Source of the DNA: Chlamydomonas sphaeroides | Taxonomy: Eukaryota > Chlorophyta > Chlorophyceae > Chlamydomonadales > Chlamydomonadaceae | Length of the DNA: 31,084 bases | Assembly: GCA_001662425.1 (NCBI GenBank) | Contig: BDDC01000997.1 | Coordinates: 5,185 to 36,268 of the forward strand | Direction: 5' to 3' | Shown here: positions 10,701-20,200 of the stretch, piece after piece | Layout: each line of letters opens with the position of its first letter | How positions within the stretch are numbered: the first letter of the stretch is position 1 | The notes under the pieces: generated by a model | Databases searched by the model: none | What the model saw: only the letters and a program-made list of their open reading frames with translations | What the model was told of the DNA's origin: nothing | Translations under genes and position numbers: made by a program

Positions 10701-13067
10701 NNNNNNNNNNNNNNNNNNNNNNNNNNNNNNNNNNNNNNNNNNNNNNNNNNGGCGGCCTCAGCTTCCCCGCCGTGGGCACCGACGGCACCGGCCACCGCCT
10801 GCTGCGGGCTCTGGGCCACAGCCTGGCGCCGCCCTACCCCGCGCTCACGCCGCTCACGGGGGCGCACCCCGCAGGCCAGCAGCTGGCGGGTGAGGACCCG
10901 GGGGCTAGGCCTTGGGGCCTTGCGGCCTTGCGGGGCCTTGCGGACTTGCGGACTTGCGGGGCCTTGCGGCCTTGCGGGGCCTTGCGGCCTTGCGGCCTTG
11001 CGGGGCCTTGGGGCCTTGCGGGGCCTTGGGGCCTTGGGGCCTTGGATGGAGGCTGGTTCGGGGCTCGGAACGGCAGGAGAGCACGGCAGCCGCTGGCGCA
11101 GGCGCGCGGCGCGGGGCCCCTCCAGTCCGGCGGCGGTGGGCTGCTCTCCCGCCCCCCCGGCCCTCCCCAGCCCCACGCCACCTCCAGCTCCCGCCTTCCC
11201 GCCCCCGCCCTCCCCCCGCTCAGGTGTGTCCATGTACGACATTGAGCTGTCAGTGCAGCTGCCGGGGGCCCGCAAGCCGCTGCCCGCGCAGCGCACTGCG
11301 CTGCTCTTCACACACAAGGGCTACAGCGGGCCCTCGGTGCTGGACCTCAGCCACCACGCCGTCAAAGCGCTCAGCAGGGGTGGGCAGCCGCCGCCTCCGC
11401 CCAAGCCGGTGCCGGTGGCGGCACCCCCCGCGCCGGCGCCGGGCGCGGCAGCGCCAGTCGGGCAGGTGCTGATGGGGTGGCGGAGCTGATGGGGTGGCAG
11501 AGGGCGGAGGGGTGGCCTTGGGCGCGGTGTGGGGAGCGTGTGTGCCGTTCTGGGCCGTGAGGTGTCCCGCAGCCGCGCCGCCTGGCCAACGCCCCTGACC
11601 TCACCCCTGACCTCGCCCCTGACCTCGCTCCTGACCTCGCCCCTGCTTTGCCTGGGCGCCGCAGGCTTCCGGGGCCGCCGCCACGGCGCCCGCGCCCGCC
11701 CCTGCCGCTGCCTCGCCGCCCGGCGGCCGCTACGCCGCCGCGGGGCTGCCCTCGCTGCGCGTCAACTGGACGCACGAGCCGGCGGCCACGTGGGACGAAC
11801 GGCTGCGGGTGCGGTGGTGGCCGGGAGGGTGGGCTGGGAGGGCGGGTCGTGGGCCGCTGTCCCCGTAGGCTAGGCCGTTGCCCCGTAGGCGAGGCCGTTG
11901 CCCCGTAGGCGAGGCCGTTGCCCCGTAGGTGAGGCCGTTGCCCCGTAGGCGAGGCCGTTGCCCCGTAGGCGCGGCCGTTGCCCCGTAGGCGAGGCCGTTG
12001 CCCCGTAGGCGAGGCCGTTGCCCCGTAGGCTAGCCCGCTGTCCCCCCGGCATGCATGGCTCCCAGGTGGGGCTCTGCTCGTACGCCCCCCAGCAGCGCGT
12101 GCGCCCTGCGCCAGTGACCTGCTGTGCGCATCTGCGTGCCGTAACCCTAGCCCCGGTCCCCCTTCCCTCCTCCCAGTCCGGCAACACGGCCCTGGTGCCC
12201 AACTTTCTTGCGCGCCACGGCGTGCGGGAGCGGCTGGCGGAAGCGCTGGCTGCGGAGCAGGGGCTGGGGGCCAGGAGGGTGTGCGACCTGCGCAAGGCGG
12301 AGCGGCTGGCGCTGGTGAGGGAGGGGCTGGGTACCGGTGGGGCACCGGAGGCGCGGGCTGCTGAGAAGGCAGGCTGCGGCAAGGCAGCTGAGAGGCCAAG
12401 CGGTGCAGCTGGGGCTGGGGCAGGGAGCGGGAGTGCCTGCTCTGGTGGCGCCCCGGGGGCCTCCAGGGTGACTGGGTTGGTGCCGCCAAGGTGCCTTGCC
12501 CCGGCTGCCCATGCCGTACGACGCAGGTGTCGGCGCTCACGGCGTACGAGCTGCCGTACAGCGGTCACGAGGGCTACAAGAAGGCCGAAGTCACGGGCGG
12601 CGGGGTGCCGCTGGCGGAGGTGGACTGCGCCACCCTGGAGAGCAGGGTGCGTGTGGCGGGAGAAAGGAGGCAGGGGTAGTGCCGGGGGGGAGGGGGAGGG
12701 GTGAGGGGCGAAGCAGCACAGCAATTTGGTGTGAGAACACGTGTGTTACGAGGGAGGCAGCGTGGTAGGGTAAGGGGCCGCAGCCATGGGCGTTTGCCAA
12801 ACTCCATATCTCCATTCGGGGGACCTCACTCAAGCCCGTGCCTGCCCTCTCCTACCCCAACCCCAACCCCAACCCCAGCTGCTGCCGGGGCTGCACCTCT
12901 GCGGCGAGTGCCTGGACGTGTTTGGCCGCATCGGCGGCTTCAACTTCTACTGGGCCTGGGTGTCGGGCCGCCTGGCGGGCATCGGCGCGGCGCAGGGCGG
13001 GCTGCACCCGGAGCGGCGCCGCAAGAAGCAGAAGGGGCAGGCGCAGGGGCAGGAGGTGGCGGCCTGA
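7748..13067 (+). CDS. FAD-dependent oxidoreductase, HI0933/YhiN (BaiN-like) family
   Basis: Exons: 7748-7960, 8382-8446, 8813-8923, 9187-9277, 9589-9638, 9752-10112, (gap)-10889, 11224-11465, 11665-11808, 12177-12314, 12527-12646, 12879-13067 (620 residues visible). Family landmarks run in order: the Rossmann motif VTVVGGGAAGLTAAFYAAE (about residues 50-68), then TVLERTREAGKKILMSGG, TRCNV across an intron, RKYFPASNSGREV, GGLSFPAVGTDGTGHRLL after the gap, FTHKGYSGPSVLDLS, KKAEVTGGGVPLAEVD and the C-terminal LCGECLDVFGRIGGFN. The family binds FAD; bacterial members include putative reductases, and the substrate here is unknown. The Arg-rich, acid-poor N-terminus of about 45 residues before the fold suggests organelle targeting (inference). 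Low-complexity inserts occur in exon 6 and across exons 8-9. ATG 7748 is the first ATG of the frame that contains the FAD motif. Confidence 0.93.
8694..8776 (+). repeat. Dispersed intronic repeat, family 2, copy in the oxidoreductase gene, internally repeated
   Basis: Within the intron 8447-8812, CTAACACTTGAACACACG and its variant CTAACACTGGAACACACG each precede TTCTAACACTG. The part at 8726-8757 differs by one base from 5214-5245 in the kinase gene. A C-rich acceptor tract follows directly. Confidence 0.7.
10310..10364 (+). repeat. C-rich simple repeat bordering the assembly gap
   Basis: Almost pure CCCCCGCC-type sequence runs into the N stretch and sits in the intron after exon 6 (donor at 10113). 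Such a tract readily breaks assembly and probably explains the gap. Confidence 0.8.
10365..10750. other. Assembly gap (386 N)
   Basis: The run of N interrupts the oxidoreductase gene. Exon 6 ends with codons for DKL and the sequence after the gap opens at GGLSFP. The family normally has a short V-x-A-T stretch immediately before GG, so the gap should hide the rest of one intron and only a few codons (inference). Confidence 0.95.
10907..11046 (+). repeat. Intronic minisatellite, GGCCTTGCG-type units
   Basis: Nine- to ten-base units of GGCCTTGCG, GGGCCTTGCG and GGGCCTTGG repeat about fourteen times inside the oxidoreductase intron 10890-11223. The units vary, so the array is degenerate. Confidence 0.85.
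11592..11648 (+). repeat. Intronic 12-bp minisatellite
   Basis: CCCTGACCTCGC repeats four times with single changes, then decays. It lies immediately before the acceptor of exon 9 (11665) and partly supplies its pyrimidine tract. Confidence 0.8.
11861..12040 (+). repeat. Intronic minisatellite, nine 20-bp units
   Basis: CCCCGTAGGCGAGGCCGTTG is repeated head to tail nine times with exact 20-bp spacing in the intron 11809-12176. Inner units differ by at most one base and the last unit is diverged. Because 20 is not a multiple of three, the array produces long meaningless open frames on the minus strand. Confidence 0.95.
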
Positions 13068-14529
13068 CGCGCTGGCGATGGCTGGCTCGGATCGCGGGAG
13101 TGGCTTTGTTGCTGTTGTTGGAAGGCAGTGCAGTGGCTGACGGGAGCACGGTGTGTGGGGTGCTACGTCAGGGCGGTGACGGGTGGAGGCGGGCCGGCGT
13201 GTGCGGGCTGGGCGTGAGCGGGCGGCTGGGGGCGGGGGCGCGAGCGGCTGGGGCTGCTCGGGGCCGAGAGCCCAACCATGGAGCAGCAGCTTCATAGGAG
13301 GGTGGTGGCGCGAGCGAGCGAGGCGGCGCCCTGCGGCGCCTGCACCGCATGACGGCGGCTGTCGGGGCGGGGAGGCGGCTGTGCGAATGGGTGGTCCGTG
13401 TGTTGGATTGTGCGTTGCAAGAAGCGTCCCCTGCTGCGCATGCGTGCATTCGAGGTTGTTCGAAACCCTGGGAGCCAAGGACAATCACGAAGTATCTGTG
13501 TGTTCGGACTAGAGCGCCACCGCATCTGCGGCACCTGTGCAGGCCCATGGGTCTTGCCCGGTGGACACAGGCTGCCCAAGGCGCCCGAGTGCTGCTCTGC
13601 ACCTGGCGCGGCTCTGGAGGCTGGCCAGGATGGCTGGTTGCCGGCCTGCGGCGCTTCTTGGGGGGCGTGCCGTCGAGGAGCGGACCCGGGGCAGGACTCG
13701 GGGCAGGGAGGAGGACATTGCCCGCCGGGGGCGCCGCCGCAGCGGCCGCCAGCCCAGTAACCCAGCAACCCACCCTTGGCGCGGCGCACCGGCGAGCGCA
13801 CCACCTCGTCCATCGGCGACCCGCCAGTACCTAACCCACAAGAAACCATACCAGTACGCGCTGTATCAGAAAGGACTCTTGGCGCCCAGACCAAGGCTCT
13901 AGGTTTGGTCCGGCCGCCCCCAAACAACAACACGCCCGGGGAGCCGTCACACCGATATCCCTTTGGAAGCCGCCGTACCACCGCCATACGCTGCCTACTA
14001 TACACTCGGCCGCCCGGCGCCACACACAACGACACGCATACACCTTCACAAGCCATCATACCGTAAGCCGCGCGGTGCTGCCAGCGTGGGGCAACCAGCC
14101 GCCAACGCACGGCGCACCGCACACCACCGTGACTGTTGCCGTGACACATGCAGGCCCCCAGGAGGCCCCCAGTAGGGCCCTAGGAGGCCGGCGCGACACC
14201 CCTTCCCCGCCGCTCCTCCCTGCCAGCTTGCCGCGCAGCGGCCCGCCGGCCCCCACCCCAACCTGCACCCACCGTCCAGCAACACGCACCCAGACAGCGG
14301 CCCCTGCGCAATGCGGGCCTCTGCCGCACCGCCCCCTCCCCCGCGCTGCCACCCCAGCTGCCGCGGCCCCTGCCCTGCCCCTGCTACGCCCCACCGCGCA
14401 GAATGCCCCTCAGGGCAAGCACGGCTCCGTCACGGCTCGGCGGCGCCAAGGCCAGCCTTCCCCTGGCCTTCCCTCGCCCGTTTCCTCCTTCCTCGCCTCC
14501 CCCCGCTCCTCCACCGCTCCCGCCGCCCC
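13068..14529. other. Convergent spacer between the oxidoreductase and RING-CH genes
   Basis: The spacer should contain both 3' UTRs. I see no additional gene: open frames here are GC-rich and without recognisable motifs. Neither TGTAA on the plus strand nor its complement TTACA was found, so the polyadenylation sites are undefined. Confidence 0.6.
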
Positions 14530-16752
14530 TCACAGCAGCCGCACCGGCAGGCTGCGCGCCGCCGCCGCCAGCGAGCCGCGCAGCGCCAGCCAGGGCAGCT
14601 TGAGCGCCAGGCCCGCGGCCTTGGCCAGGCTGCGGGTGGCGGACAGGCCGCGGCCCAGGCCCCGCGCCGCCAGCGCCACGCTGCCGTGCACCGCACCCAT
14701 GTAGCTGCGGGGAGGAGCGGGACCGGGGAGGGGGAAGGGTTAAGGGAGGGGCAGGGGAGGGAGGTGGGGTCAGGGGAGGAGGTGGGATGGGCTGGCTGCC
14801 CGCCACGGCGCAGGTCGCGGGGCAGCCCCAAAGGCATGCGGCTCTCTCCAGCTGCCTCGCAACAGCCGCCGCACGGCGGCGCTCTCGCCCACCGCGGCCT
14901 GCCTCGTCTGCCTCACCCCCTGACGAAGCCGATGACGCTGCCCGCCACCAGGCCAAGCACCGAGGTGTACACCAGCTCCGACACCAGCGCAAAGGCCACA
15001 CACGCCACCGCCTGGGGGAGGCAGCGAGGCAGCCAGGCCGCGGCCCAGGGGAGGAGGGCATGCATGTGGGCAGGGCGGAGAGAGGTCACACGGCGACACC
15101 GGCCGGGCGGGGGTGGTCTCCAGGGCGCAGCCCCACGTGCCCATGCTCTCTCCCCCGCCTCTGCCCGACCCCCTCCCCTTCTCTGTCCCCTGTCCCTGCC
15201 CTCGCCCCGCCCCTGCTGGCCTCCAGCACCTGACACCACAGCAGCTCTGCGTAGGGCGTGCCCAGCAGCTTGCCCAGTGCCGACAGCAGGTGCAGCAGGA
15301 TGCCCGTCTGCTCCTCAACCTGGGGGCGGGAGGCGGGGGGGGGCAGGGCAGCGGGCGCACGGCGGGCACACGGTGGGCAGCAGCGCAGGCTGACGCCCCG
15401 CCCAGCCTGCCCTAGGCACCTTGCTCGTGCCCCTTCACGGCCGGGCTCCACCCCTCAGCATGCGTCACGTTGCGTTACTACGCACGCCGGCCACACCACC
15501 TTGGGGATTACACAGCCCCGGTCGTTCCCTAGGTCGCACACCCTACCGCCTTACACGCCGTCCCTGTCCTGCCCTGCCCCTGCCCCTACCCTCCCACCAG
15601 GCTCTTGCCCATGCCGAAGCCCGCCCCCTCCACCCTCACCAGGCTCTTGCCCATGCCGAAGCCCGCCCGTAGGCCGGCCGCCCCCGCGCGGGCCGCGCCC
15701 GCCACGGAGCTGCCCAGAATGTAGAGCCTCCACAGCCGGTACAGCAGGTCGGACCAGGAGGCGCAGTTCAGGTTGTCCAGCAGCAGCTGCGAGCCGCGGG
15801 AGAGCTGGGGGACAGGAGGGGAGGAGGCGCCGTGGGGTGGAGGGAAGGGGCAGGGAGGGTCGGGGGTGGGAGGGGCGGGGTGCGAGGGGCGGGGCCTCGC
15901 CCCAGGCTGTCGCATGCGCATGTGCATGCGCAAGGGGTGTCGTGGAAGCGGCTCCGGTTGGTGTGTGGGCATGCGCACATAAGGCAGGACTGAGGGCGCC
16001 GCTGCAGTGTAACACATGTGGTACATACACATACACATATACATGCGTGTACGGGGTGGCACTCTATTTTGGCCCTGAAAGTTGAACACACACACACATA
16101 CACATACACGTCATGATGCTGGCAACCATATGCGTGCTGGCAACAAGCAGCAGCAGCAGCAGCAGCGGCCGAGCCCAAGGGCCGGTGGGGCGACCAGCCG
16201 ACCCACGGGCCCCGGGTCCTCACCAGCTGCGTCAGCGCCAGCCAGCGGCCGCCCGCGCCCCCGCCGCAGCCGTAGGCGGGCGTGGGCTTGTAGGGGTGCT
16301 TGCAGATCTCGCACTTGCGTGACCGGCGGTAGTGGCCCTGAGAGCGGAGCGCCTGCGGGCGCCACAGGGCGAAGGGAGGGGCTGACCGGGAGCGGCGGAG
16401 GCGGAGTGCCGCACGGGTGGGCGCCCCTCCCTCCTGCTGGCGCGCGGTGCGTGTTTGGCCGCACACCACACCTGCTGCCAGTCGTGTAGGCACCGCGCGT
16501 GCATGTAGTTTAGGCTCCCGCTGCGGCAGGGAGAAGGGCGTTGGGGTCGGGGTCGGTGGGTGGAGAGGCACGTTCAAACGTGTGTAGATGTGTCGGGCGG
16601 TCAACCTCCAAGTAGCAGCAAGAGTACGCCCACCTGCACTTGCAGGGGCTGACAAGCGCGAGGCCTTCGGACGCGGGCCCCTCTTCTGCCCAGCAAATTC
16701 GGCACGTTGGCTTCTCTGAACTCGTTGACGCTGCGTCATCTGCCATAGCCAT
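14530..16752 (-). CDS. RING-CH (MARCH-type) zinc-finger membrane protein, probable E3 ubiquitin ligase
   Basis: Exons from the start: 16634-16752, 16472-16520, 16224-16352, 15640-15804, 15230-15319, 14917-15011, 14530-14704 (273 residues). The N-terminus carries a complete C4HC3 RING-CH finger: Cys17, Cys20, Cys37, Cys39, His47, Cys50, Cys70 and Cys73, with the family signatures CKCSGSLNYMHARCL and CEICKHPYKP. RING-CH proteins recruit E2 enzymes to ubiquitinate membrane proteins. After the finger come a basic/hydrophobic segment (SDLLYRLWRLYILGSSVAG) and a strongly hydrophobic stretch in exon 6 (VACVAFALVSELVYTSVLGL) that is probably transmembrane, then a basic, Ala/Leu-rich tail. A second in-frame ATG lies two codons after the first. 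The donor of exon 4 is duplicated (see the repeat at 15595-15668). The substrate and membrane are unknown. Confidence 0.93.
15595..15668 (-). repeat. Tandem duplication of a splice donor in the RING-CH gene
   Basis: A 32-bp sequence is perfectly repeated at 15595-15626 and 15637-15668, period 42 bp. Each copy encodes FGMGKSL followed by a GTG donor on the minus strand. Using the second donor (exon end 15598 instead of 15640) would add exactly 14 codons in frame. The first donor, GTGAGG, is the stronger one. Confidence 0.85.
16021..16166. repeat. CA-rich microsatellites, CAG repeat and dispersed element (family 1, copy A)
   Basis: Inside the RING-CH intron 15805-16223, two CA/TA-rich tracts flank a 44-bp core at 16049-16092. 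The core includes TGGCACTCTATTTTGGCC and ends TTGAACACACA. It matches 21429-21472 at 39 of 44 positions without gaps. A run of about seven CAG units follows near 16146-16166. Confidence 0.75.
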
Positions 16753-17284
16753 GTCGCTGCGCTGCTAGCAAGGGAGACGACTCGCCGCGCGCAGCTCGCT
16801 ACGCTGTTAAGCCAGCCAAGGTACCGCGACGACGCCCTGCACGGAAGGAGTGCTCTCGCGCGCACTTCCGGCAGCGGCACGGCAAAGTATGCTGTCGACG
16901 CTAGTCTTGAGCTACGGTCTTAGCCGGCAGACACAGCAGCGCTGCAGTTGGCGGCAAGTTGCAAGCGCTTCGCAGGGTGCAGTACTGGCTGCGACGGGAG
17001 CTAGTAAAACGAGGCCGGCGACCGAGGGTAGCTTGCAAACTGCTCGCGGAAGCGCCCAAGGCACGCGACACGGCATCGCCCCTTGGGCAGAGTCAGCCAT
17101 ACACACGTGTCAGCGACCTACTCCTGCACCCGCCTCCACCACCGAACGACAACTCGCTCCACCCCAACCAACACCAACCAAACAACAATGAAGAAGATAC
17201 TCCTGCCTCATCACGTGCTAAACCGCTATCCCGCGGCGGGGTGCGACAGACCACCCTCCAAAACCCTCCGCACGCCGCGCTGCC
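16753..17284. other. Spacer between the DnaJ gene 3' end and the RING-CH gene start
   Basis: It should hold the 3' UTR of the DnaJ gene and the promoter of the RING-CH gene, both on the minus strand. No TTACA (reverse of TGTAA), no clear TATA box and no further gene was seen. Confidence 0.55.
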
Positions 17285-20200
17285 TCACGCCCCGCCTCCA
17301 CCCCCGCGCCGCCCCAACAGCCCGCTGGCCCATCCACCCAGCGCGCGCGTCGCCGCCCGCGCCGCACCGTCTAGCGCCGCCGCGCCCTTTGCCATCAGCC
17401 CCCGCAGCGCCCTGCCCCTGTCCGCCGCCGCCGCCTCCTGCTCCGCCGACAACAGCGCCGCCGTGAAGACGTACACCGAGGGATGCAGCCAGCCCACGCC
17501 CGGGCGGCCGCGGTTGCCGTACCCACCCCACTCAAAGTACCAGCCTCCCATATCGTGGGTAGCCTCCCTGGCGGAGGGGGCAGCAGGTGGAGGAAGACGG
17601 CGGGGGGAGAGGGTTACAGCCCACCTCGGGACGCGCTCTTCTGCATGCTACGACTCGCGTCTGGGGACCGCGAATGCAAGCCACAATCAGGGGCAAGGGC
17701 AGGGCGCTGCGCAGCTGTCCCGCCAGCGCAGCTGCCCGGTGCCTGCCACGTGCCCTCACCTCGGCGGGAAGAGCCAGGCGGCGCTGGGCAGCAGCCGGGC
17801 CCGCACGCAGCGCGCTAGCAGCCGCAGCCGGCGCGGGTTGGTGGCGTCGAAGAAGTGCAGCGTGCGCAGCCCGGGCCAGGCGCCGCGCACCACCAGCGCC
17901 AGCCGCCGGCCTGTGGGGTGGTGGAGGCGGGGCAGGGGGCAGGAGGGGGTCGGAGGAGGTGGGGCAGGAGCGGTGAAAGGAGAGGTGCAGCGGGCACGCA
18001 AAGATTGCGCGGGGAATGAGGGAGGCTTGGGCGCTCCCCCGGCCAGCTTGGGCCTTGCCCACCGCCCCTGCGAGCAGCGGCGCATCACGGGCCGCGCGGC
18101 CCAACGCCCTTGCCTTGCGGCTTCCCGCCCTGCCGCCGACCGCTGCCCTCCCGCCTGCCGCCGCCCAAACCCACCTGCCGAGTCCACAACGTGCCGCCCC
18201 ACCACGCCCGCCTCCAGCCGCCCACCCACATACACCTGCAGCCGGCCCTCCAACACCGACCCAAACAGCGGCACCATGGTGGGCGTGCCGCCCTCGGGCC
18301 CGCCGCGGCCGCCGCCGCCGCCGCCACCGCCACCGCCACCGCCACCGCCACCGCCACCGCCACCGCCACCGCCACCGCCGCCGCCGCCGCCGTCACCGCC
18401 ACCGCCGCCGCCACCGCCGGCAGCGGCTCCAGACCCGGCCCTGGCGGAGGGCCAGATGTCGCTCAGGGAGGCGGCCGCGGCGCCGTCGCCCGGTGGCGGC
18501 GGCGATTGGTGTACGGCAACCGCCACCAGGTCCGACCCCAGTCGCATCTCCATGACCGTCAGCCCGGCGGCGGCGGCGGAGGTCGAGGAAGACGAACCGT
18601 CGCCGGCGGGCGCTGTCGCGACGGCGGCCAGGGAGGACGACGGCGCCGCCGCGCTGCCGTCCTCCCAGCCATACAGTCGAAAGCCCCAGCGGTGCGGGTC
18701 GTCGGGCGGCGGCGGCGGCGGCAACGGCAGCTCCTTGTCGGCGCGGCGCGCCGCCGCCGCTGCTGCGGCTGCCGCCGCGGCGTCCTCCGCCTCCGCCCGG
18801 CGCGCCGCCTCCGCCAGGGCCTGGCAATCAGGGACGGCGGTGGAGAGGGTTAGGCATCCGCGCGGCCCAGTTTGATTCCTGCAGCTGGCGGGGCCATGTG
18901 CGATACCCCAGCCTGCCGCAAACCAGAGCCTGCCGCAAAACCCAGCCTGCCGCAAACCCCAGCCTGCCGCAAAACTCAACCTGCCGCAAAACCCAGCCTG
19001 CCCGAAAACCCAGCCTGCTGGAAAACCCAGCCTGCCCGAAAACCTAGCCTATCCGCGAGACCCAGCCCAACTCCCCACCCCAGCTCCTCAGCCGCACCTG
19101 CAGCTGCGGCGGGGGCACCACCTCCTCGGGCACGTAGGGGCCGCCACCGCTGCCGCCACGGCTGCCGCCGCCGCCAGCCAGCCCGGCCGACGCCGCCGTC
19201 ATGGCGTCCCCCTCAAGGCCACGGCTGGCACCCGCCGCGGCAGCGGGCTCCGGGGGACCGGGGGCGGACCCCCCGGGCCCCGCCCCCGGCGGCCCCGACT
19301 GCCAGCCGCGCCGCAGCCGCGCCCCTCCCAACGGCGCCGCGGCGGGGTCCCGCGCCTGCGCCGCCTCTGCGGCCGTGACCAGCGATATCTGCATGCTGCG
19401 CCGCTGCAGGGCCTGAGGGGACGGGCGCAGGAGGACAGCAAACAGGGGTAAGCGTGCAGGCTGGGCGGCGCCCCCATTCGCCGTCTGCGCCCCTGCCCGT
19501 CGCCCGACACGCACTCCTACCGCGCCTGGGTTGGGCCTACCAGGCCTCTGCAGGACCCTCCTACCGACGGGTCAGGCAGGCGACTGTACCGTCCGGGCAC
19601 GAACCCGCCCGCTCCTCCATTCCCTCTCCTTCCTCCCTGCGTCCCCTCCTCAACCCCGTACCGCGAGGCCGGGCAAGGAGCCGTGCAGCTCCAGCAGGCC
19701 CCCATCCCGCTGGCGCACACCCTGACACCAACCCTGCCCCTCCTCCTTCCCCCTCGTCTCCCCCCTACCGCGGGGTCGGGGAAGAAGCCGTGCAGCTCCA
19801 GCAGCCCCCGCAGTCGGCTGTACCCAGGCACCGCTGCGCCGTAGCCGCCAGCCGCGCTGCCGGCGTCGGTCCGCGCCAGGGAGGCTGCGGCCAGCGCCAC
19901 CACCTCCTGGTCGGCCAGGCCGCGCAGGGCGGAGGGCTCCAGCAGCGCCCAGGGGTCGGTGCCGACGTCAGGGTCGGAGGGGCCGGGGGCGATGCCCGGG
20001 GGCAGCGTGGCGGGGGAGGATGGGGATGGGGATGCGTGGTGTGGTGTGGGGACGTGGGCTGGGAAGGGCGGCGGAGTAGAGGAGGAGCTGACCGCAGGCA
20101 GTGCGTGGCTGCTGCGAAGGGCGGGCGCGGCGTGGGAGCGGCCCGTGGCGGGCCCGGGGCTGGTGGCTGAGGTGCTGGTGGCTGCGGTGCCGGCGGTGAG

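Noticed and set aside
11861..12040. Possible CRISPR-like array
   Set aside because: The repeats are contiguous 20-bp units without spacers, inside an intron of a eukaryotic gene.
11371..12724. Long minus-strand open frames (up to 389 codons) over the oxidoreductase gene
   Set aside because: They are created by the 20-bp repeat array and GC-rich exon antisense; the translations are repetitive and the plus strand encodes a clear conserved protein.
16959..18875. A 638-codon plus-strand open frame with a long proline run
   Set aside because: It is antisense to DnaJ-gene exons 10-12; its proline run is the complement of the polyglycine tract. It has no recognisable domain.
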